Shown one piece after another: positions 1-8,500 of a stretch of 45,440 nt of DNA; within the stretch, counting starts at the first letter, position 1; every line of letters begins with the position of its first letter. The notes below the pieces were generated by a model. It searched no databases, had not been told where the DNA came from, and saw only the letters and a list, made by a program, of their open reading frames with translations. A program made the position numbers and the translations under genes. The stretch spans positions 1 through 45,440 of the forward strand of contig NZ_AGFF01000002.1 in NCBI RefSeq assembly GCF_000226215.1. The letters are read 5' to 3'. The stretch is from Dietzia alimentaria 72. GTDB taxonomy: Bacteria; Actinomycetota; Actinomycetes; Mycobacteriales; Mycobacteriaceae.

Positions 1-870
1 AATCCGTCACCGCGGGCACCACACATGGTCGACGGCCGGTACTACGGGCGAGGAGACAAGACCAATGTGACGCTGTCCCACGACGACGTGATGCGACACC
101 ACAGACGCCTGCTAAGCGACCGGTCGGATCTCCAACTGGAGGCGAAGGGACTCCTGGATGAGATCGACCCGACGGCCTCACTGATTGCCTTGATCGCCGA
201 CCCCATTGGATTACGGGACGACCTCCTTGTCGAGCTCACTGACGATCCCAACTGGGAAAACCAGGTGGCAGCGATTCTCCAGCAAGCTGATCAGACAGTG
301 AAGGGTTCCGACTACCCTCCGTACATTCGTGCGACCGGGTTTCAACGGCGGGCCGAGGGGGTCGCTGTTACCGATGGGATGCACAACGCCACCAGGGAGT
401 TCAATGGAGACGGCCGCGCTGCCGAGCTCGTATTCCACGAGACGGGCCGGCTGACACTGATAAGTGAACGTGCAACGTTCATGCACACGCGGCCCGTTCA
501 ACCGGAACCACCGGCGGCGAAGCTGATTTTCGAAGAGTTGATCGTAGCCAAGACTGCAATTTTAGTGGCGGTGACTGCTGCGACAGCGAAATTAACGCAG
601 TACCACGGGTCCTGGCGGTTTGCGTTGTTGGTCCGCGGGTTGAAGGGGGGGTCGGCATGGATTCTCGCGGATAGCTTCGGGTTCTCCAATGGCTCCGGAT
701 ACACCGCTGACACCTACGCGAGAGAGACCGAAGCGGCGTTTGCGGAAATCGCTACCGATCCGAATGCCGTCGCGAGGGACCTCACTATGCCGCTTCTGCG
801 GAGCTTGGGTGTTCACACCCATAGCAAATTTCAGTGGATACGGAACGAGCAGGCACAGGAGAAGCACTGA
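1..870 (+). CDS. AlbA_2/Schlafen-type putative DNA-binding protein, 5'-truncated by the window edge
   Basis: The reading frame is open from the first base of the window (it begins NPSPRAPHMVDGRYYGRGDK), so the first ATG at 25 is probably internal and the gene starts outside. The segment 'APHMVDGRYYGRGDKTN' followed by 'LSHDDVMRHH' resembles the end of AlbA_2 (Schlafen AlbA_2) domains, which typically finish with a '..GRYYxRGxTTN..LSxxEV' stretch. The following roughly 250 residues are a soluble alpha/beta region with no motif I recognise. AlbA_2 proteins are usually predicted DNA or RNA binding regulators. The codon and base composition is less GC-biased than in the neighbours (for example the stretch around 560-600), hinting at accessory or transferred DNA. 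The family call rests on this one junction motif. A weak inverted repeat (GCACTG/CAGTGC, 864-881) spans the stop and could end the transcript. Confidence 0.55.
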   Translation, partial: NPSPRAPHMVDGRYYGRGDKTNVTLSHDDVMRHHRRLLSDRSDLQLEAKGLLDEIDPTASLIALIADPIGLRDDLLVELTDDPNWENQVAAILQQADQTVKGSDYPPYIRATGFQRRAEGVAVTDGMHNATREFNGDGRAAELVFHETGRLTLISERATFMHTRPVQPEPPAAKLIFEELIVAKTAILVAVTAATAKLTQYHGSWRFALLVRGLKGGSAWILADSFGFSNGSGYTADTYARETEAAFAEIATDPNAVARDLTMPLLRSLGVHTHSKFQWIRNEQAQEKH

Positions 871-1081
871 AGCACCAGTGCACCAGAAGCGGATGGGGGG
901 TCTAGAGGCCAACCGCCCCGCTGGTCGGCAATTAGGTGCTGTGCCACGGGTGCGCCCCTGCACCGGTGGGTACACGATGCCCTGTTCGGCTAAGTGCCGG
1001 GACCAAACGCGTACCGCAACAGAGGGAGGAATCCTGCACTTTCAGGCGATTCTCAGTAGTCCCAACTGATCCCATCATAAC

Positions 1082-1130
1082 CGGCCCAAAATCCCAGAAT
1101 CCCAAGATTTCGGCCCAAAATCCCAAGTTT
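1082..1130. repeat. Imperfect 29-bp tandem repeat downstream of dnaB
   Basis: The 15-mer CGGCCCAAAATCCCA occurs at 1082-1096 and again, exactly, at 1111-1125. Each copy is followed by a related TCCCAAG(A)TTT block (1100-1110 and 1121-1130), so the unit repeats once with a 29-base period. It lies just beyond the 3' end of dnaB, in the 275-base gap that separates dnaB from the AlbA_2-like gene. I see no gene in that gap and no T-tract terminator. The repeat may be the scar of a small duplication; no function is claimed. Confidence 0.7.
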
Positions 1131-1145
1131 CGTCTTGCGCGGCAG

Positions 1146-2972
1146 CTACAGCCCCCGCGCCATGTCCACGAACCGCGAGTAATGCAGCTGGTGCGCCACG
1201 GTGATGGTCGAGGTGGGACCGCCACGGTGCTTGCCCAGGATTAGGTCGGCCTCGCCGGCGCGCGGGTCATCACGCTCCGAGGCGTCGGGGCGGTGCAGCA
1301 GCATGACGATGTCGGCGTCCTGCTCCAGTGAGCCGGACTCACGCAGGTCGGACACCTGCGGTCGCTTGTCCGTTCGCTGCTCGGGACCACGGTTCAGCTG
1401 CGAGATCGCGATCAATGGCACATCGATCTCCTTCGCCAGCAGCTTGAGCTGACGTGAGAACTCGGAGACCTCCTGCTGACGGGACTCGACCTTCTTGCCC
1501 GAGGACATCAACTGCAGGTAGTCCACCACGATCAGACGAAGGTCGTGCTTCTGCTTGAGCCGCCGCGCCTTCGCACGGATCTCCATCATGGTCATGTTGG
1601 GCGAGTCATCGATGAACAGCGGCGCCTCGGAGATCTCGCCCATCCGGCGGGCCATCCGGGTCCAGTCCTCGTCGCTCATCTTTCCCGACTTCATATCGGA
1701 GAGCTTCACCCGAGCCTCGGCGCTCATCAGACGCATCACGATCTCGGTCCGGCTCATCTCCAGTGAGAACAAGACTGACGCCAGTCCGTGCTTGATGGAG
1801 CAGGAGCGCATGATGTCCAGCCCGATAGTGGAGTTGTGGGTCGGGATGGCGGTGGGGCCGGCCAGGTACAGGTGATCGGCGGCGGCCACCTCGATGCACC
1901 TGACCGGAACACTCGCCGCACTGCGCACATCGGTGATGAGCCGCGGCGCGCGACCGGAGTCGGCGTGCTCGGGCACGACTATCCCGAAGTCGCAGACCAG
2001 CATCAGGGTGTCGAGCGACTTGGTGGTCACCACCTGCTGGGTGCCACCCATCTCGATGCGCCACTCGTGCTCGGCATCGGCGACAAGCTCGGTGCCGTCG
2101 TCGAACCGCACGGTAAAGCAGGGACGATCCTGCCATACCTCGGTCACGGCCACGACCTCGGTGGGTTGCCCGTCCGCGCCCAGGACGTGATCGCCCACGG
2201 CGACGTCGCGCATCGTGGTCGTGCCTCCCGGGGTGGGCAGGACGGTGTCGAGGGCCAGCGCCTTACCCACGCCGGGACGCGCGGCGATGATGATCATCTG
2301 GCCGCCGTGCAAACCGTTTGTGACGGCGTCGAGGTCGGCAAACCCGGTGGGCACACCCTGCGAAAGACCACCGGCGGTGTGGATGGCGTCGATCTCGTCC
2401 ATCGTGGGCTGCAGGAGCTCCTCGATGATCACGTAGTCCTCGGTGGTGCGGCGCTCGGTCACCTCGAAGATCTCGGCTTGTGCTCGGTCCACCACCTCTG
2501 CCACATCCGCGCCTTCGGAACCGGAGTAACCGAACTGCACGATGCGGGTACCGGCGTCCACGAGTCGACGCAAAACCGCCTTCTCGGCAACGATCGCGGC
2601 GTAGTAGCCGGCGTTGGCGGCAGTGGGGACAGTGGAGATCAGGGTGTGGAGGTAAGGCGCACCGCCCGCGCGGCGGAGGTCGCCACGGCGATCCAGCTCC
2701 GCGGACACGGTGACGGCGTCCGCGGGCTCACCGCGGGCGTAGAGGTCCAGCACAACGTCATAGATCGCCTGGTGGGCCGGCTTGTAGAAGTCGCCGGGCT
2801 GGATCTCCTCCACCACGTCGGCGATCGCGTCCTTGCTCAGCAGCATTCCGCCCAACACGGACTGCTCTGCCACGAGATCCTGGGGCGGAGTACGGCCGAA
2901 CTCACCGCCGCCGCCACCTTCTTCCGGCGGAGGCGCGAAATCGCCGGGACCGTCAAACCCTCCCTGCGTCAT
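1146..2972 (-). CDS. dnaB: Replicative DNA helicase DnaB, with an intein in the P-loop
   Basis: Hexameric replicative helicase that unwinds DNA at the fork. The N-terminal DnaB domain lies at about residues 30-135 and the RecA-like helicase core starts near 205. The Walker A motif ARPGVGK ends at residue 237 and is interrupted by an intein (238-380); the host sequence resumes with STIGLDIM. Removing the intein gives an uninterrupted GVGKST P-loop and a mature helicase of about 465 residues, the usual size. Walker B is IVVDYLQLM (481-489), followed by the conserved SRQQEVSEFSRQLK helix and the QVSDLRESGSLEQDADIV motif. The gene is the last of the rpsF-ssb-rplI-dnaB block but is separated from rplI by 460 bases containing DnaA-box-like sites, so it may have its own promoter. 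Helicase activity depends on intein splicing because the ATP-binding loop is split. Confidence 0.97.
   Translation of the reverse strand: MTQGGFDGPGDFAPPPEEGGGGGEFGRTPPQDLVAEQSVLGGMLLSKDAIADVVEEIQPGDFYKPAHQAIYDVVLDLYARGEPADAVTVSAELDRRGDLRRAGGAPYLHTLISTVPTAANAGYYAAIVAEKAVLRRLVDAGTRIVQFGYSGSEGADVAEVVDRAQAEIFEVTERRTTEDYVIIEELLQPTMDEIDAIHTAGGLSQGVPTGFADLDAVTNGLHGGQMIIIAARPGVGKALALDTVLPTPGGTTTMRDVAVGDHVLGADGQPTEVVAVTEVWQDRPCFTVRFDDGTELVADAEHEWRIEMGGTQQVVTTKSLDTLMLVCDFGIVVPEHADSGRAPRLITDVRSAASVPVRCIEVAAADHLYLAGPTAIPTHNSTIGLDIMRSCSIKHGLASVLFSLEMSRTEIVMRLMSAEARVKLSDMKSGKMSDEDWTRMARRMGEISEAPLFIDDSPNMTMMEIRAKARRLKQKHDLRLIVVDYLQLMSSGKKVESRQQEVSEFSRQLKLLAKEIDVPLIAISQLNRGPEQRTDKRPQVSDLRESGSLEQDADIVMLLHRPDASERDDPRAGEADLILGKHRGGPTSTITVAHQLHYSRFVDMARGL
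1833..2261 (-). other. DnaB P-loop mini-intein, 143 residues, class 3 type
   Basis: The insertion encodes residues 238-380 of the DnaB precursor. It begins ALALDTVLPTP and ends PTHN before Ser381. It starts with Ala rather than Cys or Ser, so it cannot use the normal first splicing step. It has all three parts of the class 3 'WCT' signature: Trp67 after 'DAEHE' in block B, Cys122 in 'VRCIEV' of block F, and Thr141 in 'PTHN' of block G, plus the terminal His142-Asn143 and extein Ser+1. In class 3 inteins the block F Cys is the branch-point nucleophile. At 143 residues there is no room for a homing endonuclease domain, so it is a mini-intein. Related Ala-initial DnaB inteins are known from mycobacteria. 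Confidence 0.9.
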
Positions 2973-3080
2973 GACCGCTCCTCTCCGCTTTCAACTCGCA
3001 CGCATCTTGCTCGCCCACGCCCGAGCGACCACTCCACTGTAGGGCACCGCACCGACACGCCCGGCGTGCATCCCACCGAG

Positions 3081-3381
3081 TTATCCACAGGCTTATCCAC
3101 AATCGCGAGTGGGTGCCTGTGGACAACTGTGGATGGTTGGGGATTGCCGGGCCGTTACGCAGGGCCGATAGGTGTATCACTGTGGACAACTAGTGGAATC
3201 TCCAGGACGTCCTCGGTAAAACCCCAGGTCATCCTCATCTTTGCTGGTGACGACGCCAGTGGAGAACGATGCATAGCACGTCACGTTCCGGGACACAATG
3301 GGTAACGAAAGATGAACGGCCGAGATCCGAGAACCCACGTGTCCCTAGGTATCCCACGAAGTTATCCACAGGTCGTCCACA
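3081..3381. promoter_or_regulatory. Cluster of seven DnaA-box-like 9-mers between dnaB and rplI
   Basis: Exact TTATCCACA occurs at 3081-3089, 3093-3101 and 3362-3370. TTGTCCACA, the form usually given as the mycobacterial DnaA box, occurs on the minus strand at 3118-3126 and 3181-3189. Looser matches are CCATCCACA on the minus strand (3128-3136) and TCGTCCACA on the plus strand (3373-3381). Seven boxes in about 300 bases of a 460-base gap is far above chance. No dnaA, dnaN or AT-rich unwinding element is nearby, so this is unlikely to be oriC itself. A DnaA-responsive dnaB promoter or a DnaA-titrating site are the obvious possibilities. The rest of the 2973-3432 gap shows no gene. Confidence 0.8.
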
Positions 3382-3388
3382 AAGGCGA

Positions 3389-3421
3389 GGGCCCCGGCCG
3401 TCGTGGTGACGACCGGGGCCC
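3389..3421 (-). terminator. Strong GC hairpin after rplI
   Basis: GGGCCCCGG (3389-3397) pairs with CCGGGGCCC (3413-3421), and the stem continues inward through CGTC/GACG with one mismatch around a GTGGT loop. It starts 12 bases beyond the rplI stop codon. There is no long T-tract, as is usual for actinobacterial terminators. It would separate the rpsF-ssb-rplI transcript from the DnaA-box region and dnaB. Confidence 0.7.
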
Positions 3422-3432
3422 TACACGGTGAA

Positions 3433-3885
3433 TCAGGCGGAGACAACCTCCACCGCGACGCGCGCGGTGGTGTCATGCCCCAGGTCCACGACGACGCTGT
3501 GGGAGCCGGTCGCCTTGATGTGCTCCTTGGGCATCGCCACGGCGCGCTTGTCGAGCGTCGGTCCGCCGGCGTTCTTGATGGCGGAGGCGACGTCGCCCGC
3601 GGTGACCGAGCCGAAGAGCTTGCCGGTGTCCGAGGTCTTGACCGCGACCTTGACGTCGGCGAGCGACTCGAGCTTCTGCTTGAGCTCGTTGGCGTGGTCC
3701 GAGTCGCGCACCTCACGGGCATCGCGCGCCCGCTTGATGGACTCGATCTGGCGCTCGGCGCCCGGGGTGGCCACGATGGCCATCCCGCGCGGGAGCAGGA
3801 AGTTACGTCCGTATCCGCCCTTGACCTCGACGATGTCGCCCGGAGTTCCGAGCTTGTCGACGTCGGCGGTGAGGATCAGCTTCAT
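3433..3885 (-). CDS. rplI: 50S ribosomal protein L9
   Basis: 150 residues beginning [20 protein letters not shown], the typical L9 start. It is followed by the signature region [13 protein letters not shown], the long central helix, and a C-terminal domain containing the GKLFGSVT motif. L9 binds 23S rRNA at the base of the L1 stalk and helps keep the reading frame. The length is normal. It lies 111 bases after ssb with no rpsR between them, unlike the mycobacterial order ssb-rpsR-rplI. An AGAAAGG ribosome-binding site stands before the ATG. A strong hairpin follows the stop codon. Confidence 0.97.
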   Translation of the reverse strand: MKLILTADVDKLGTPGDIVEVKGGYGRNFLLPRGMAIVATPGAERQIESIKRARDAREVRDSDHANELKQKLESLADVKVAVKTSDTGKLFGSVTAGDVASAIKNAGGPTLDKRAVAMPKEHIKATGSHSVVVDLGHDTTARVAVEVVSA

Positions 3886-3996
3886 GATCCGTCTACCTTT
3901 CTTTCCTCCGACGGAGCCGACTTGGGCCGGACAGTCGCGAGGTCATGTCTCATGCTTATGGGGTGAGGCGTGTTCCGCCCCGGGAAATCAACCCGA

Positions 3997-4572
3997 TCAG
4001 AACGGTGGCTCATCGTCCATGCCGCCGAATCCACCGGAACCGCCGGCCTGCGGGGCGCTGCCCCACGGGTCGTCGTTCTGCTGACCGCGACCCTGGCCGC
4101 CGCCGAATCCGCCCTGCGGCTGACCCTGCGGCTGACCGCCGCCCTGGAATCCACCGCCGCCCTGCTGGCCGCCGCCCTGGAAACCGCCCCCGCCGCCACT
4201 CTCGCGGTTGGTTCTGGTCACCTTTGCGGTGGCGTACTTGAGCGACGGACCGACGTCATCAACCTCAACCTCGTACACAGTGCGCTTCTCGCCCTCACGG
4301 GTCTCGTACGAGCGCTGACGCAGCCGCCCGTTCACGATGACCCGCATGCCCTTTTGCAGGGACTCGGCCACGTTCTCGGCCGCCTGGCGCCAGACGTTGC
4401 AGGTGAGGAACAGGCCTTCGCCGTCCTCCCACTGATTGGTCTGGGAGTTGAAACGACGCGGCGTCGAGGCGATCCGGAAGTTCGCCACCGCGGCACCCGA
4501 CGGTGTGAACCGTAGCTCGGGGTCCGCGACGATGTTCCCGACCACGGTGATGGGTGTGTCACCCTGTGCCAT
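3997..4572 (-). CDS. ssb: Single-stranded DNA-binding protein
   Basis: 191 residues. The N-terminal OB-fold (about 1-115) opens [24 protein letters not shown] and contains the typical [32 protein letters not shown] stretch in its central part. A long flexible Gly/Gln-rich linker with repeated '[10 protein letters not shown]'-like units follows. It ends in the acidic tip DDEPPF, which recruits replication and repair partners in SSB proteins. It sits between rpsF (91 bases upstream) and rplI, the classical ribosomal/replication operon. The linker is repetitive, so small length changes between strains would not be surprising. Confidence 0.97.
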   Translation of the reverse strand: MAQGDTPITVVGNIVADPELRFTPSGAAVANFRIASTPRRFNSQTNQWEDGEGLFLTCNVWRQAAENVAESLQKGMRVIVNGRLRQRSYETREGEKRTVYEVEVDDVGPSLKYATAKVTRTNRESGGGGGFQGGGQQGGGGFQGGGQPQGQPQGGFGGGQGRGQQNDDPWGSAPQAGGSGGFGGMDDEPPF

Positions 4573-4663
4573 GCGCTTCTCCTCCGTGTTGAAGCCTGAG
4601 GTGGATGGTGATCGAAGGCCGACCTACCGCTCCTAGATTAGCGGGGCGGTCGGACACTCCGGG

Positions 4664-4951
4664 TCACTTGTCGGCTCGGAGCACCTTGGTGCGGATGACG
4701 CTCTCATTCAGCCCGAGCTGACGATCCAGTTCCTTGACCGCGTCCGGGTCGGACTTGATCTGGACGACGGCGTAGATGCCCTCGGCCTGCTTGTTGATCT
4801 CGTAGGCAAAGCGACGCTTGCCCCAGACATCGACCTTGTCGACCGATCCGCCCTCTTGCCGGATCACGTTAAGGAACGTGTCCAGCGACGGCGCCACGGT
4901 GCGCTCGTCGAGACTCGGATCGAGGATGACCATTACTTCGTATTGACGCAT
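4664..4951 (-). CDS. rpsF: 30S ribosomal protein S6
   Basis: 95 residues, [17 protein letters not shown] at the start and [21 protein letters not shown] in the middle, which are standard S6 features. S6 binds 16S rRNA in the platform as a pair with S18. The gene for its partner, rpsR, is not in this operon here. The protein ends in [12 protein letters not shown] without a long acidic tail. It is the first gene of the rpsF-ssb-rplI transcript; an AGGAGGTGATGA-type ribosome-binding stretch lies upstream of the ATG (minus strand of 4961-4972). Confidence 0.97.
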   Translation of the reverse strand: MRQYEVMVILDPSLDERTVAPSLDTFLNVIRQEGGSVDKVDVWGKRRFAYEINKQAEGIYAVVQIKSDPDAVKELDRQLGLNESVIRTKVLRADK

Positions 4952-5098
4952 GGGACCTCATCACCTCCTGTGGACTACAGATTTCGGCCACGGTGTCTCC
5001 GTGGCAGGAGGGTCGTTGCGTCGGCAACCCCAGAAGACTACCGCGCGTGACCTCGGAGGACATAATTCCGTCCGACCGGAGCGAGCAGGTCCCGCTAG

Positions 5099-5359
5099 CT
5101 ACAGGTCGGCGAGCGTGAGGTACCCATCCTCCACCGCGCGCAGCAATAGCCGCACCTTCGTGCGAGCCGGCCGGCCCACCGCGTCGTACTTGGAACGCAC
5201 CCGCTGGATGTATGTACTGACCGTGGAGTCCGCCAAGAACAGTCGCTCAGTGACCTCGCGCTTGCTGTCCGAGGCAAGCCAGGCGATCAACACCTCGACC
5301 TCCCTGTCGCTGAGGTCGGGCCGGGTCGAGCGTGTCCGGAGCGGGATCGTGGCGGTCAT
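5099..5359 (-). CDS. Stand-alone LuxR-type HTH regulator
   Basis: 86 residues consisting almost only of a LuxR C-terminal DNA-binding domain: LSDREVEVLIAWLASDSKRE, then LADSTVSTYIQRVRSKYDAVG (recognition helix) and a last helix TKVRLLLRAVEDG. There is no receiver, PAS or autoinducer domain, so it is a domain-only regulator. A GGAGGAC ribosome-binding site precedes the ATG at 5359. It lies divergently from the large HTH-STAND-WD40 gene across a 170-base region with strong palindromes, so it may bind there and control that gene or itself. This pairing is an inference from position. Neither gene belongs to the conserved rpsF-to-PBP1A order known from mycobacteria. Confidence 0.85.
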   Translation of the reverse strand: MTATIPLRTRSTRPDLSDREVEVLIAWLASDSKREVTERLFLADSTVSTYIQRVRSKYDAVGRPARTKVRLLLRAVEDGYLTLADL

Positions 5360-5424
5360 GGAGTCCTCCGTGAGATGAAAGTGAACTCATCCTGCACCCG
5401 ACGTCCCGGACGGTCCCGCCACCC

Positions 5425-5444
5425 GGAGTTGTCCGTACAACTCC
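5425..5444. promoter_or_regulatory. Perfect 8-bp-arm palindrome between the LuxR and STAND genes
   Basis: GGAGTTGT-CCGT-ACAACTCC is a perfect inverted repeat with 8-base arms and a 4-base centre. It is located 66 bases upstream of the LuxR-type gene's start and about 85 bases upstream of the STAND gene's start. The form fits a dimeric HTH operator, and the LuxR-type protein encoded next to it is the natural candidate. The adjacent CGTACGG (5444-5450) and CCGTACG (5501-5507) repeat a GTAC core, so several related half sites may exist. Confidence 0.5.
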
Positions 5445-5518
5445 GTACGGGAACGTCACACGTTTACCTGAAACACCAGCATCTACAGCACGAATAACTC
5501 CCGTACGCCGCATTCGGG

Positions 5519-5528
5519 ATCGTACGAT
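5519..5528 (+). promoter_or_regulatory. Palindrome ATCGTACGAT at the STAND gene start, possible -10 region
   Basis: ATCGTACGAT is a perfect 10-base palindrome ending one base before the TTG at 5530. It includes TACGAT (5523-5528), an acceptable actinobacterial -10 hexamer. A start of transcription at about 5536 would coincide with an in-frame GTG, giving a leaderless mRNA, and there is no ribosome-binding site before either start codon. No clear -35 is visible. Confidence 0.35.
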
Positions 5529-5529
5529 A

Positions 5530-8500
5530 TTGACTGTGAACATCACGGGCGCGCCTTCTGATGGCGCAGATGGACAATCAGTCGCTTCTCAGGTTCGTAC
5601 TCGAGAGGAGCTCGGCGCCGCCCTCACGGCGCTCCGGGTGGCCGCCGGACTGTCCGTCCGCGACGTCGTCCGGCTGATCCCCTCGCTCTCGTTGGGCACC
5701 GCCTCGGGATGGTTCTCCGGCCAACACGTCCCCACCCGCGCCAGCGAAGCGACTCTCGTCGCCCTGCTCGAGTTACTCGGAGGCGGGGAGTCACTCGACG
5801 AGTGGCGCTCGGCGGTCGAGCGGGTCCGGAGTCGGCCGGGGCCCCGCCGTCCCGCCCGTCGCGGTCCCGCCGGGTCCGACCTTCCGACACCGCAGCCCCC
5901 CGTGCCCCAGCCCGACGACACCGGCAGCCCGTACGTCGGCCTGCGCCCGTACGTCCGCGCCGACGCGCCCCTGTTCCACGGCCGTTCTGTCGCGGTGGAA
6001 CAGATCCTGCGCCGGGTCGCCGAGCCCCGTGACCGCCCGCTCGTGGTGGTGGGGGCCTCCGGGTCGGGCAAGTCGTCGCTGCTCGCGGCCGGCACGGCGC
6101 CACGCTGGGTGGCCGACGGTTCGACCGTCTCCATAGTGCGGCCGGCCACGCTCACGCCGGAACTCCTCGCCTCACCGGGCTATCTGGTGGTGGACCAGCT
6201 CGAGGAACTCTGGACAGGCGACGTCACCGGCCCGCATCGTGCCGCCGTCCTGACGTCACTGGCCGACCGTGCCGCCGCGGGTCTGATCACGGTCGTGGCG
6301 CTGCGCGCCGACTTCTTCCAGGCCGCCCTGGGACAGCCCGTCCTCCGAGACGCACTCGATGATCCCGTGGTGCTCGGCCCCCCGAGCCGGGACGAGCTCA
6401 CCGAGATCATCCTGGAGCCCGCCCGCGCACTGGGTTACACGGTCGAGCCGTCACTGGTGAACCTGCTGCTCGACAGTGTGGCCCCCGCGAGCACGACCGC
6501 GAGCGGATCGACTGAACGATCCCTGCTCCCCCTGCTGTCCCACGTGTTGCTCGTCTGCTGGGAACGCAGCCGCCGTCGTCGCATCACCGTGGACGATTAC
6601 TACGCGTCCGGCGGCGTCGAAGGCGCCCTGCGCGCCTCCGCCGAATCCGTCTATCAGCAACTCGACGCGGCACAGCGTGCGTCGTGCAGGACCCTCTTCC
6701 TGCGGTTGGCCGATGTCCGGTCCGCGCGGATCGTCCGTCGCCACGCCCCGCTCGCCGAGCTGACGGAAGACCTCGTCGTCGTCGCCACCCCCTTCGTCAA
6801 CGCCGGCCTCCTGACCGTCGACGACGACTCCATGACCCCCACCCACGAGATCCTCTTCTCCTCCTGGCCACGCCTGGTCGACTGGATCGAGGCCGACCGC
6901 GAGGGCCTCCTCGTGCTCGCCCGCATCCGCGCCGGCGCGGCCGACTGGGAGGCCCACGACCGTGGCGACGCCGCACTCCCGACCGCGTCCGCGACCTCCG
7001 AGTACATCCGGTGGAGGGACGACGACGACGAGGGCGCGAACTCCCACCTGGCACAGTCGGAACTTCAGTTCCTCGAAGCCGCGGAAGCTCACCACCAGTC
7101 GCTTGCCCGGCGGGACCGCAGTCGGATCCGCGCGCTGACCTCGCTCGCCGCGTCGTTGGCGATGGTGACCGTGTTGGCCCTGGTCTCGACCGCATTCGCT
7201 CTCCACGCCACCTCGGACGCCCGCGAGACCCGCGACGTGGCACTGTCCCGCTCCGGATCGGTGTCCTCGACCGTCGCGGTCACCCGCGACCCCGCACTCG
7301 GTCGCGCACTGGCGCTGGCCGCGTACCGAATCCATCCCACCACCGAAGCGCGGTCCGCGCTGCTCAACACCAGCCGGGCCGGAGTCCCGCTGCGATTCCC
7401 TGCCGCGCCCGGAACCGGACGGGTTGTGGGCCTGCCCGCCGCCGACGAGTTTGCGTCCGTCAGCTCCGACGGGGTCCTCCGGCTGTTCCGCGACGATCAG
7501 GCGGGGCCGATGGCGTCCCTCACTCTCGGAGAGGGTGACCGGCCCGAACTGTACGGCGTCAGCATGTCACCGGACGGCACCGTCCTCGCCGTCTCCGGCC
7601 AGGGCGGCGTCTACCTGATAGACGTGCGCGAGGCGGCTGAGCCCACCCTTCTGGCGACCCTCGCGGGGGACGACGGACCGTTCCACTCCGTGGCGTTCTC
7701 CCCCGACGGATCCACTCTCGCTGCGGGCACCGGCGACGGCCGCGTCCTGCGCTGGCCCCTGGCGCCGCGGGACGGTACGCCGTTCGTCACCGATCAGCGG
7801 CCCCGAATCGCGATCCCCGATCCCGGTGGCGCCGAGGCCAAACCCATCGAATCGCTGGCGTGGCTCCCCGATGCACGAACCCTGCTGCTCGCCAATCGCA
7901 CCTCGGGGGTCAAGTCCCTGCTCGACGCCAACGCGGAGGGCGCCGGCCGCCGTGGGCCCGCGCTCGACACCGGGGAGGTATCCCTACCGCTGTCCCTGGC
8001 GGTCAACGAGGACGGCACGACGATCGCCGCCGGCACCACAGGTCGGTCCATCCACCGCTGGCAGATCAACGGCAACAGTCTCGACGGCGCCCGCGCCCTC
8101 CCCAAACTGGAGGGGTTCAACGCCTACGTCAACGACGTGACCTACGACGGCCAGGGCAGACTCGCCGCCGCCGGCTCCGACGAACGACTCCGCGTATACG
8201 ACCGCAGCGGGGCGATGCTCACCGAATTCCCCGCCTCACAGGTGGCCACCGGTGTCGCTTTTGCAGGCGACTCGCACCTCGTCTCCTACTCCGTCGACGG
8301 GATAGTGCGCTTCTGGCCCCTCGATCGCCTGGGCGCCGCCGCCGAGTCCAACTCCATATTCCAGACGGCGTCCTCGGCCGACCGGGCCACCGGCGTGCTC
8401 GGCGTCACCGCGTCGGAACTGCACTACACCGTCGTCGACACCACCGGCCCCGCCCCGCGGGAGACCGGCCGCGTGGTCCCCGCCGAGGGCACCCGTTTCT

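Noticed and set aside
1788-3305. A 505-codon plus-strand open frame opposite dnaB
   Set aside because: It is antisense to a fully conserved DnaB with intein; low-complexity translation typical of GC-rich shadow frames.
3081-3381. The chromosomal origin of replication
   Set aside because: DnaA boxes are present, but dnaA, dnaN, recF and a clear AT-rich unwinding region are not.
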